NCBI GenBank assembly: GCA_017893485.1
Contig: CM030360.1
Coordinates: forward strand, 143,724,697 to 143,788,696
Length of the DNA stretch: 64,000 bases
Source: Hemerocallis citrina
Lineage: Eukaryota > Streptophyta > Magnoliopsida > Asparagales > Asphodelaceae
Reading direction: 5' to 3'
Positions 23,130-33,500 of the stretch are shown here, piece after piece. Numbering within the stretch: position 1 is the first letter of the stretch; each line of letters opens with the position of its first letter. A model generated the notes under the pieces. That model was given only the letters and a program-made list of their open reading frames with translations, was not told where the DNA came from and searched no databases. A program made the position numbers and the translations under genes.

Positions 23130-23130
<1 letters not shown>
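22086..23130 (-). repeat. Right inverted arm of the 16.2-kb element
   Basis: The reverse complement of 6923-7958, with scattered substitutions and a 33-base C run (22965-22997) where the left arm has only 'gggagggt'. On the minus strand it has the same leader-like 'aaaaccctagctcc' block and the same donor (gagatctcag|gtataaac). Confidence 0.8.
22965..22997. repeat. Poly-C homopolymer of 33 bases
   Basis: An uninterrupted run of 33 C. The corresponding site of the left arm has only three G. Real length is uncertain because such runs are prone to sequencing and assembly error. Confidence 0.8.
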
Positions 23131-23131
<1 letters not shown>

Positions 23132-23176
<45 letters not shown>

Positions 23177-23187
23177 CACACACACAA
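23132..23187. repeat. Compound microsatellite (TA)n(CA)n
   Basis: TA dinucleotides to about 23166, then CA dinucleotides to about 23187. It forms the right flank of the inverted-arm element. Confidence 0.95.
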
Positions 23188-23497
23188 ATTTGGTGGGAAA
23201 AGAGAAAAAGAGAAGTATTGTGACATTTGGCAATAGTCATTTTGTTTGCCAAATTTGAAAGAAAAAAATGGCATTTCTTATATTTGACAATCAAAATGGC
23301 TAGTTGGTGTGAGAGTTATTTATCATTTGAATATTGCCAAATATGAAAATGGCAACCCAAATAGCTATGTTATGGAGTTGCTCATACTTAGTACAAGTGC
23401 CAAATTTAAACATCAATTAATAAGGAATATATTACAATCGCATACATTCATCTCTTTACATTATACATGCATACCACTAAACCCTAGATAGTTCATA
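23188..23497. other. Dispersed repeat copy, then 3' flank of the XRI1-like gene
   Basis: About 23188-23370 repeats 6356-6565 in the same orientation. The remainder to 23497 is AT-rich and should contain the 3'UTR of the minus-strand gene ending at 23498. No canonical AATAAA signal is seen on that strand. Confidence 0.5.
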
Positions 23498-25167
23498 TCA
23501 CCCTCTTGTTCTTATAATTGTGATGGTGCCCCTGCCCTGAGTATGGATCCTTGTGAGCCCCACCACTGCCTTCCCCGATAACCCGGGCCCATCAGCCGAT
23601 ACTGCAGGTCCGGGTGCGAATTCACCTACCGGGTGCTTGACAGGGCGTGTCGGTCGCATAAGGATGCGTTTGTTGATATCAGCCAATGTCACATCCCCTT
23701 CTAACCCTACTGGTTTCAACACTGCAAAGGGGTACACAATTCTCACCTTCATCTTGTTCTTCTCTTCTTGGTCAAGGGTGGTTATGGAGTGTTCTTTTGA
23801 AATATAGTTGTCTTTTTTGTTTGAATTCTGAACAGGGATTGGTTCTTTTGGGGAGAGAATATCCTGATGAAGTGGTGGTGAGCAATTTTGAAGGTTATTG
23901 TCACCTGGGTGATCAAAATAATTGTCAATGACATTACAAATTTGTTATGAAATAATTTGAAATTTTTAATCTAAGCTTCTCATTAATTTGAGCATATTTT
24001 TAAACTGTAAAGAACAAATTTAAAAAAACCACAGTCAAATCTCAATTGAAGATTACATACATTCTTTATATACTTTTTTTATTTGAAGTTGCTTTAAACG
24101 TATATTTTTAGTAATTTTAGACATTCAAAAATATAAATAAATAATTAATACTCTAGCAAAAAGTCATTTGTGCACAGTATAAACTAATTTATTATGTATT
24201 CTAGATTATAATAGAATGGTTGGTCAAAAATCAAAAGCATGAGTAGTTACAAGTAACAGTAACAAGCTGATTATTAATTAGTTTCTTACAGAGTAAAGTC
24301 ACTTTTGAAACTCGACCACACTGGCACCAATCACTGTACAGTCAATTTCTACAGCCAGCCTTATTAGGAAAAGTTCACTGTAGTCAAATAGTGATTTAAT
24401 TAATTACCATTATAAGATAAAAGCTAAAAAAAACCTACATTTATTAATTAGTTATTCTGTGTAGATAATTTGTAGCTTATTTTTAGAATAACACATCTCA
24501 TAATTAAGGAATTGTGTAAGCAAAATTTCAAATTTTAGCTTACTGTTTCAAATTTTAGCTTACTACCACTTAAGGGCACTTGCAGAATTTGTTACCCTGA
24601 AAATAGCCAAAGGTAGAAGAAATTTACCTGAAACAGTACTATCATCTACAAGAAAGCAATTGAAATTCCCCAAAAATTCTCCATGGAAATTTGAATTCAA
24701 GAATCCCTGCCACTAAGAAATACAACATATATTCCATAAAATACTAGAACAGCAACACAAAGAAAACCAAAAAAATAATCAAAATTCAAGAAAATTTACT
24801 TGGAAAATATCTTCAGTCATGAGCATTGGATCTCGAGGGCTAGAATCCAACCGTCTTCGCTTGCACCGGTCACTCCATTGTGCCACTGCATCTTGCAAGT
24901 ACCCAGTCGACCCCTCTGACGACGACAACGGAGACTCCACCTCTGTATATCATCAAAATGATCAATTCAGGGAAACTAATTAAGGATCTTGACATATGAC
25001 AATAGTTGCATGTCCACGATGCAGTAGGGAGAACAAGAAGAAGAGAGAAGCAGACCAGTATAGGAATTGTTATGCTCAGGGAATTCTCCAAATCCAAAGG
25101 AGTGAGGATCCCAGTCAAGCAAGGGTTGTTGGGGGAAGAGGAAATAGTTATTGTCAAGGGCCATCAT
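23498..25167 (-). CDS. XRI1: XRI1-like protein, four-exon host gene
   Basis: Assembled from splice sites: exon 1 25167-25056, exon 2 24942-24800, exon 3 24712-24628, exon 4 23904-23498, all with GT/AG borders and joining in phase to 248 residues. Exon 1 has an acidic/aromatic N-terminus (LLDWDPHSFGFGEFPE). Exon 2 has GYLQDAVAQWSDRCKRRRL, a conserved helix and basic patch. Exon 4 has the C-terminal block EGDVTLADINKRI ... LSGKAVVGLTRIHTQGRG and ends TITIIRTRG. This combination is what I know from plant XRI1 (X-ray induced 1) and relatives; Arabidopsis XRI1 acts in meiotic DNA repair and binds MND1. The family call is from memory of motifs. Exon 3 has two in-frame acceptors six bases apart (24712 or 24706). 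Intron 3 is about 720 bp. A second ATG follows directly at 25164. Neighbours are all transposons. Confidence 0.75.
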
Positions 25168-25218
25168 GTCTCAACCCTAAGTCTCATGACTCATATTAAT
25201 TGTTTGTATGGGGCTCAA

Positions 25219-25226
25219 ATATATAG
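25219..25226 (-). promoter_or_regulatory. Probable TATA box of the XRI1-like gene
   Basis: On the minus strand the word ctatatatttgag lies about 55 bp upstream of the ATG at 25167. That would place the start site near 25190 and give a leader of roughly 25 bases. Confidence 0.5.
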
Positions 25227-25259
25227 AGGCCTTTTGGACAAAAAGGGTTTGGATGATTA

Positions 25260-26226
25260 GAAGCAGCACTCAAAGTCAGTGAATAAGAAGAAGGGATAAA
25301 GAATTCCAAAGAAAAAAACCTACCAAAAAACAAAGTTGGTTGCTTTGCTTCTTTCTCGTGATTCGCTATATTATTTACTTTTTTGGGTACGTAGGCTTAA
25401 TTAATTTTGTAAATTTGAGTTAATAAAATAATGGAAAATTTTCATGCTTCTCTTTTGAGATGATAATTGCATGCATCATGCATGTGAAGATAGTAGTACA
25501 ATGGGTAGGATTGATAATTTGATCATTGATATGAAAGGGGAAGGGCTCCACAAAAGATATTTGAGTAGGATTTGTTCTTGATAAAAAGGGAGAGAATAAT
25601 ATTAAGGCCCGGCCCACGAGAGGAAGAGAAAAATGATGAAATGATGTCATGATTATGTCACTTGACTCAAGTTCAAACAGTAGCTAATGGTTTTGATTCT
25701 GAATGCTAAGGTCAATTTGATATGTAATTGCTTATGTGACTAGTATGATGTAGTTGTAAGACAAATAACTAGCTGGAGATAACTTGGATTTAGTTATCGG
25801 CCTGGTGATAATTATGACGTGCCAGCATATAAGACATGTATGAATTTAACAAGCCAATACCCATGCATACATATCCATAAGATTCTACCTCCAAGCAAAA
25901 TACCTGTCCGTTTTTGTCTTTCAAGTAAGCAGGACCTCTAATTCCTTTTCACCAAGATAACTGGTTGTCTCGCAGCAAACTTGTGCATAATAACTCATCA
26001 AATATGTGCAAGATCAAAGCAAAAGGTGAGACCCATATTATAACCATCGATGCACATATCAAACATACCCACTGTCTGACTACTTCAAAATAAAGCATTT
26101 TCAATACAGCTAAGAATCAATTACACTTAAAAAGACAGTTACCAAGTGACCCTAATACAAAGAATCTCCATCTAGTCATTAACATCAGTACAATAATAAA
26201 CAAAATCAGGCCCTACCTAGTTGAAT
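25260..26226. other. Intergenic DNA upstream of the XRI1-like gene
   Basis: About 1 kb of AT-rich sequence between the gene and copia-3. I find no reading frame, RNA gene or repeat that can be supported. Confidence 0.5.
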
Positions 26227-26231
26227 ATGAA

Positions 26232-26330
26232 TGTTAGACATTATTATAGTCCCATATTGATTGTAGAGTTGTTTTGATATTTGTTCTTCTCCTATATATA
26301 GGCGGTATTGTACTTAGTTGAACTCAATAA
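26232..26330 (+). repeat. Copia-3 5' LTR, truncated
   Basis: It matches the 3' LTR from tgttagacattattatagtcc to ttgaactcaat, then the two diverge, so about 40 bases of the LTR end and the leader are lost. TATA-like cctatatatagg is at about 26292. Confidence 0.85.
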
Positions 26331-26389
26331 ATCGTCTTCTTCAACAAGCCTTGTCTCCAAGCGCTGGTGCTCCCCCTCCCAAAAAAAAA

Positions 26390-26399
26390 AAAAATAATA

Positions 26400-26445
<46 letters not shown>
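26390..26445. repeat. A-rich and TA microsatellite in copia-3
   Basis: A poly-A stretch is followed by about 20 TA repeats, lying between the truncated 5' LTR and the first gag remnant. Confidence 0.9.
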
Positions 26446-26447
<2 letters not shown>

Positions 26448-26499
26448 TACTACTTGATAGCATCTCAGTCTCTCCTACATATTTCCGCCTCTACTGACT

Positions 26500-29400
26500 T
26501 TCCCGATGCAACCGCCTCTCGTCCTCCTCCAGATTCAAAAAGCAGCAGCGCCACCTTCAGTCTGCCTCCGGCCTCCTACCTTCTCCTTACATCATTTCTC
26601 ACCCTACCCCACCTCTACTTCCGCCACTGGTAGCACCGCCCTACTTTCTACCCCGATCCAGACACCAGCAGCATCTCCCTCCACATTGTGCTCTCAGTCA
26701 CAGCAGCGCTAGTCTTACTTCTCCTCGCAATACTTCTTCCCTCACATTCTCGGCCATGCCCGTCACTCCGGCCTTGCCGTCTCCTGCTGATTGGGCTAAT
26801 CTTCGGCAATGCCTCACTTAGCTGGAACTACAGCTCATGGGTCAATCTATCAATGCTAGCTCCTCTGCTCTTGCACTTTCTGCCACTCTCGATATGAATT
26901 CGTTCTGGATTTTAAATTCTGGCACATCACATCATCTCACTAGTAATCAGACACTGTTCATCACCTGCACAACACTTCTCTCTCACTCTCCATCTCTACA
27001 CACAGCTGATGGCTCACCACTTCTTATTACACACTCAGGGACAATTAACTCTCCCACTCTCACATTACCATATGTTCTCTATACTCCTCATTTATCAATA
27101 AACCTTATTTCTATTAGTGCATTGTGCGATAGTGGTCTTGTCATTACTTTTGACTTTTTAGGTTGTTCTATTACTGATTCCTCCACCGGTGAGGAGTTTG
27201 GACGTGCTAGTCGTCAGGGTCGTCTATATTATCTAGATTTTCTTCGTGCACATCACTCTCCTTCTAGTTTTGCCGGTATTGTTTCCTCTGATGCTGATCT
27301 GTGGCACAGACGTTTAGATCATATTAGCTCATCACGACTCCAGACTATAGCTTGCAGTGGTGCCCTTGGTTCTCTCACTTTTAAATATTTATCTGATTGT
27401 TAGGGTTGTCATTTGGCCAAATACATTGTCCTACCCTTTAGTCATAAAAGAACTTCTGAAACCACTCACCATTTTCAACTTGTTCATTCTGACATTTGGA
27501 GACCCTCTCTCGTACCTTCGTGGAAAGGCTCTCTCTATTATGTTGCCTTCATCGATGACTTCACTAGACATACATAGGTTTTTCTTATGCGTCAGCATTC
27601 TGAGATACCTGATATTTACCGGTTCTTTACAACTATGATTCACACTCAGTTCAGGTGTGCGCATTAAAAATTTTCGATCAGACCGTGCACGTGAGTATAC
27701 TTCCACCACTATGAGATCAATCCTTTAGTCTCACGGCACCCTTTTTCAACAAACATGCCCTCACACACATGAGCAGAATGGTGTAGCTGAACGCAAGTAT
27801 CGTCACATTCTTGAGACCGCTCATGCTCTTTTACTCTCCTCTTTCGCTCCTCGTTCTTTATGGGCTGAAGCTATCATGACCTCTGTTAGTCTCATCAACA
27901 TTACTCCCTCGTCTACCCATTCCACTTCTAGTATTCCTCCGGAACGTTATACACCTAATGCCACTGGTCCTTCTGACCAGTTTGGTTTTGCCACCCTAGC
28001 TTCCTACTCACCACAGTTTCATGCATATCTCACTGCTATACACTCTACACATGAGCCCGGAACCTATCAAGACACAATTCAATATTCTGAATGGAGGAAA
28101 GCTGTTGCAGAGAAATTCAGTGCATTTGATCAGACTGGCACTTGGGATGTTACTCCTCTGCCAGAGGGCGTTCAGCCTATTAGCTGCAAGTGGATCTTCA
28201 AGGTCAAATATCAACCTGATGAATCTATTGAGCGGCACAAGGCTCGTCTAGTAGCCCGAGGATTTACTCAGGAGCATGGCTTTGATTATGCTGAGACCTT
28301 TGCTCCCATTGCACAGATGACTACTGTTCGCACTCTTCTTGCTGTTGTAACCATCCGCCAATGGCCGTTATACCAGATAGATGTGAAGAATGCTTTTCTT
28401 CATGGTACTTTATCTGAGGTTATTTATATGGATTCTCCTCCTAGCCTCCCTACTCCTCCTCGTCATGTTTGCCGGTTGCGTCGGGCTATCTATGGTTTGA
28501 AGTAGGCCCCTTGAGCCTGGTTTGAGTATTTTCGCGTTATCATCACCAAGGCTGGTTTTAGTCAGAGTTCTCAGGACCATTCTATGTTTATGCGGTCATC
28601 ACCGCAGGGGAGAGTAATTCTACTACTCTATATTAACGTTATGATCATTACTGGGAATGACTCTGCGGGCATTACATCCACCCAGAAATACCTTCATCAG
28701 CAGTTCCATATGAAAGACCTTGGCAGACTACGTTATTTTTTGGGCCTAGAATTTGCTCATGGATCTCGGGGGATACTCATTTCTCAACAGATATACACAT
28801 CAGATATTATCTTTGCTGCATGCCTTTCGGACAGTAGATCAGCCGATACACCCTTAGAGCTTCATGCCACTGATGATGAGCTCCTTTCTGATCCCATTAG
28901 ATACAGACAGATTTTTGGACAACTTGTCTACTTATGCATGATCACACCCGATATTGCTCACGCAGTTATTGTTGTCAGTCAGTTTGTTTCTGCTCCTACA
29001 TCAGTTCACTACGGTGCTCTTTTTCGGATTCTCAGATATCTTCATGGCACTATTACTCCCTTATTATTCATGCCTACTACATCCAAACTAGAGCTGAGTG
29101 CATATTCTGATTCAGATTGGGCAGGTGATCCTACTACTAGATGGTCACCACCGGTTTCAGTTTATTTCTTGGTGATTCACTGATCTCATGGCGAAGTAAG
29201 AAACAGACAGTTGTTACATGTTCTTCGAATGAAGCTGAGTACTGAGCAATGGCAGCTACTACTAGAGAGATTGTTTATGTTCGTTGGCTGTTATTAGCTT
29301 GGGTGTCACTCTTACAGGAGCTACTCCTCTTCATTATGATAACTGGAGTGCATTGCACATTGCAAGCAACCTGGTCTTTCATGAGCGAACGAAGCATATA

Positions 29401-29529
29401 GAGATTGATTGCCATTATGTTCGTGAGCGCTTTGAGCAGGGACCATTTCTCTCCATTCTGTTACATCTTCCTAGCAGACTACAGACTTATTCACCAAATC
29501 CCATACTGTTCAGAGATTTAGATACTTAG
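26500..29529 (+). pseudogene. Copia-3 gag-pol remnant with mutated catalytic residues
   Basis: Gag is reduced to a Ser/Pro-rich C-terminal remnant. The protease frame (26837-27403) reads ILNSGTSHHLT, with Asn replacing the catalytic Asp. Integrase has LVHSDIW, FRSDRAREYTS and EQNGVAERK, but is split by several in-frame stops (near 27403, 27577 and 27727). RT (27876-29183) has WIFKVKYQPD, QIDVKNAFLHGTL and RRAIYGLK followed by a TAG, and the catalytic YVDD is replaced by YINV. RNase H pieces continue to 29529. Loss of three catalytic signatures makes it inactive. Confidence 0.88.
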
Positions 29530-29574
29530 TAGACAAACTCACATTGTTTGACCCATCGTGAGTTTGAGTGGGGG

Positions 29575-29714
29575 TGTTAGATATTATTATAGTCCCATAT
29601 TGGTTGTAGAGTTGTTTTGATATTTGTTCTCCTCCTATATATAGGTGGTATTGTACTTAGTTGAACTCAATTCAATATTCAGTATTGTTTTCATCTCTCT
29701 GATTTATCTTAACA
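29575..29714 (+). repeat. Copia-3 3' LTR (140 bp)
   Basis: It begins tgttagatattattatag and ends atcttaaca. The TATA-like word cctatatatagg is at about 29634. Confidence 0.88.
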
Positions 29715-29894
29715 TAGAACAACACTAAATAAAGGATAAAGGACTAGGTTCAGAACTAGATGTTCCTCTAATATGTCTTTCCATGATTAGAATTCAAATC
29801 ATCTAGCTAACAACTACACAAAAATTTAGATTAATTGGTACTTATTATATGCTGGAAAGAAGCAGAAGAATATAATGGAAGTCTTATATGCGAA

Positions 29895-30541
29895 TGATAA
29901 TGGTAAAAATCATAGCAAATCAGGGTCGTACGATTCCAGTACATATCTCAAAGTTTCTATAGGAAGATTAATTATAACGGGCCTCTTTAATAGGTCCGGA
30001 CCTCCTCTAGGTTCCTTTACAAGATATGAGTCTCTTTCAAGCCCATAAAAGGTGACAGATTAGGCCAACTAAGAGAGACCCAGACATGAAGGTTGTTAGT
30101 CAAATCTATTATCCCCAAACAAGAGAGTTTATCTCTCAAAGGGGATATTCGAATAGGAGATAAGGAATTCATAGTCGATCTAATGGATTCATATCAATTT
30201 CTGTACTGTTTCACAGGCCTATAAATACCCTCCCCCCTCTTCAGTCAGAATATATAATCAACAGTTTCTCTCTCAAAACTCTCTTTCTCTCTCTGGTTCT
30301 GACCTGAGCATCAGAAGGTCTATCGTTGAGGCCAACCCTTGGTATTTCAAGCTTTTTGCAGGTCCATCAGCCGCATCAGCAACCGTCGGATCCAGATTAC
30401 GGTGTTCAATCAACGACCCAGATTCAATCTCAGGAGCTTTAACTGCATTTCACGGCAAAGATCAAATTTCAAATTTTTAGTAGTTTCCATCAAATATTTA
30501 CTCACTATCTGTTTGCTCCCACACCAAAATAAGCAACAACA
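29895..30541 (+). repeat. Gypsy-4 5' LTR (647 bp)
   Basis: TATA box tataaata is at 30220-30227. The LTR ends with 'tgtttgctcccacaccaaaataagcaacaaca', sharing the 'tgtttgc.cccacacc' word with gypsy-6. It differs from the 3' LTR at many positions. Confidence 0.9.
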
Positions 30542-30560
30542 GATCGACGCAGTCTGTGGA
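30542..30560 (+). other. Gypsy-4 primer binding site
   Basis: gatcgacgcagtctgtgga directly follows the 5' LTR. Gypsy-6 has gattggcaccgtctgtggga at the same place; both resemble the TGGCGCC.GTCTGTGG primer site typical of Tat/Athila elements. Confidence 0.75.
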
Positions 30561-30571
30561 AAACTACACAA

Positions 30572-33500
30572 ATGAGACTTAGTACTGTGCCACCAAAACT
30601 AAGAGGCAGAGTAGCAGCTTCAAGCCGTCACACCAACTCTCTTCGTCACCCAGCCCCTCATGTGGAAGATCTGATTCCTCCTCACCAGTCGCCCCGATAG
30701 CCTAGCCAAGCTCCTTTCAATGGAGAGGCACCGGGGGTCTCTCGACAAAGCCATCATGAACAACATCCTCTGTATAACCGCGTCTCAGTCCATAATTCTT
30801 CAACCGATTCAATGGCCTCGCGCGGCCTCAGGGGATCTAGAGATCTCCACCAAATCATCAGTGTCAGGAAACAAGGAACTGATCTACGAATTTGCTTGGA
30901 CGAGAGGCGTGCCCAAACTGAGGAATCCCTCTCAGAACGTCAAGTAAACCGGAGAAGCAACTCTCCTAGAACGAGATCATGGTGTTCCTTCTCTCACATG
31001 GGGTGTACTGCAATAAGAAGCCCGACTCATGAGAGTCGAAAGCCTCTTGAGCGGAATAAAAGGAAAGATGCCCCAGTCACTAGGCTGAATTGGAAAAGTT
31101 CATGCTTGACATCCTCCGAGCTATCCAAGGTAGTCAAGATTTGGGTCAGCCCTCCAAAGAAGAATTCGGCGACTTGACTGGATCCAAGGAGAAGGACGAC
31201 CAAGTCCTTCGTCAAATTCAAGAGGTGGAAGACCGCCTAGAACAGATGAAGAGGGAAGGGAACTATTCCAGCAGGGCCTACCGCCCCAGCCGACCTCCTT
31301 TCAACAAAATCATCCTCGATGCACCCATCCCAAAGAACTTCAAAGCTTCTCAATTCTAATCATACGATGGGGAATCAGACCCGACTGATCATATCGAGAG
31401 TTTTAAGAACCTCATGATGGTCCAACGTCACTGATGCACTCATGTGTCGAACATTCTCTGCAACACTGAAAGGATTAGCAAGGGAATGGTATTCCAACCT
31501 CACTGCGGAGTCAATATTCTCCTTCGACCAGCTCGAAGCTCTTCATAGTGCACTTCGTTACCAACCGTAAAACTGAAAAAAAAGTGCCTCCATGTTGGAT
31601 CTGAAGCAAAAGGAAGGGGAATTACTGAAAGACCTCGTCAAACGCTTCACAGCTGAAGTAAGGTTGATCTCCTCCTTGGACTCTTCAGTGGCGGCTGCAA
31701 CTTTCCACCACAACATCACGCATAATGAACTAAAAGCTTCCCTCCCAAAGAAGCCTCCAAATGATTTTACCGAGCTCCTAGAATGAAGTGACAAGTACAT
31801 CAGGGTCAAAAAAGCTCTCAATCTACAAGCAAAAAAAAGAAACCTTCCGGGAACAAACGGAAGAATGTAAGTGAGGAACACCCAAGAAGTTCCAGAAAGA
31901 CGGCACAGGTTAACATCGTCCTCCCCTAGCAGCCCTCTTTGACAAGTTCACTCCCCTGAATACGAGTGTGTCTGCCATCCTCATGGCAGTTGAAAATGAT
32001 GGGATAGTCCGTCCTCTTCCCAAGATGAAAATGGCCAGTAAGAAAAGAGACAGGAACCTATGGTGCGCATTTTATAAAGGTCATGGACACACTAGCAGCA
32101 ATTGCCAAGCCCTCAAAGAAGAACTTGAAGAACTCATTCACCGAGGCTATATCTCTCAATTTGTCCAATGAAACAACAATGTTGAAACCCCTCGGCCATG
32201 GGTGGCTAATGAGCATCAAGAGAGACCATCTCAATCATGAGATTCCGAACACATGGTCATTCTTCACTCCATTCACAGAGGCCAATGGGGGGAGATTCCA
32301 ACTCCTCCCGCAAAGCCTTTGTAAAGGAAGTCAACAGTACATAACATTCTGCCTGACAAAAGCACTGGTATCTCGATATCTTTCTCTGACAAGAACTTAG
32401 AAGGTATCCGAATACCTCACTGCGACGCATTGGTCATAAACCTGTGCAAGGAAAATCATGAGGTGCGACGTATCCTCGTAGATAACGGCAGCTTCGTAAA
32501 CATCATGTTCATGGCCACATTCGATGCTCTAAAGCTCTCACGAGATCAACTCAAGCCAGTCAGTTATACACTTCACGGCTTCTCAGGCGCACCCTGTCCA
32601 AGTCGAAGGAATCATAACACTCAACGTGACGGCAGGAAAAGCCCCGACAAAGCAGACGAAGGCACTAGACCTCCTCGTAGTCGACATCAAAGTCGCATAC
32701 AATGTAATATTTGGCCACCCAAGCCTAGCAGCTTTCCATGCAGTTGCCTCTACATTTCACTTGAAAATGAACTTTCCAACAATAGCAGGCATAGGCCAGG
32801 TAGTGGGAAACTAACAGGCATCGCGAGGATGTTATACTTCCACCATGGGGATCTCAATTCTTCCACTTGATACCATCGAACCCCGCCCGAAAGAAGTCAT
32901 GCAAACTCGGAGCCAGTGTCTGTACTGCTATCGAGTTATGCCTTTTAGCCTAAAAAATGCTGGCGCTACTTATCAATGTCTGATAAATAAGGTCTTCAAG
33001 AGTCAGATCGGCAAGAATATGAAAGTATACGTGGATGATATGTTAGTCAAAAGCCTCCATAGGAGGACCATGTCATCGACCTCCAAGAAGCATTCAAAGA
33101 ATTACGCAAGCATAACATGCGTTTGAATCCTATCAAATGAGCTTTCGGAGTATCTTCTAGTAAATTCTTAGGTTTTATGGTTATTCAAAGGGGAATTGAA
33201 GCCAATCCTGAGAAAATCCAGGCACTTCGCAACATGTCTCCCCCGACTACGGCCAAGGAAGTGCAGAAATTAACTGACCGCTTAGCTGCTATCAACCGAC
33301 TCCTCTCTAAATCTGGGGAGAAATGTTTGCCGTTTTTCAAAATTCTACAGGGCGCGAAAGGTTTCGAGGGGGGGGGGGGGGGGAAGAACAACTGACCGCC
33401 TTCGAACAACTCAAAGCATACATCGTCAACCCTCTACTCCTGAGCAAGCCCAAAACAGGTGATATTCTTTACCTCTACTTAAACACCTCTAACCAGACTC

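Larger units (their letters stand above)
6923..23130. mobile_element. 16.2-kb element with about 1-kb inverted arms (Mutator-like layout), hosting two copia elements
   Basis: The first bases, gaaagcttcggttgtgcact, are repeated as the complement at the right end (ending cgaagctttc, 23130). Inverted similarity continues about 1,036 bp inward on the left (to about 7958) and 1,045 bp on the right (from about 22086). Both ends sit in TA microsatellites, so the 9-bp duplication expected for Mutator-like elements would be hidden. Removing copia-1 and copia-2 with their target duplications leaves about 5.3 kb of original element. No transposase is recognisable, so the superfamily is an inference from arm length and layout. 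It could also be a non-autonomous or gene-capturing element. Confidence 0.65.
26232..29714 (+). mobile_element. Copia-3: short, decayed LTR retrotransposon
   Basis: The left LTR is truncated (26232-26330); the right LTR is complete (29575-29714) and preceded by a G-rich polypurine tract (agtttgagtgggggtg). Flanking 5-mers (atgaa left, tagaa right) match only partly, so the duplication is unproven. Primer site and most of gag are missing. Confidence 0.85.

Noticed and set aside
24870..25157. 95-codon minus frame in the XRI1-like gene region
   Set aside because: It reads through intron 1 in another phase; the spliced model explains exons 1 and 2 better.
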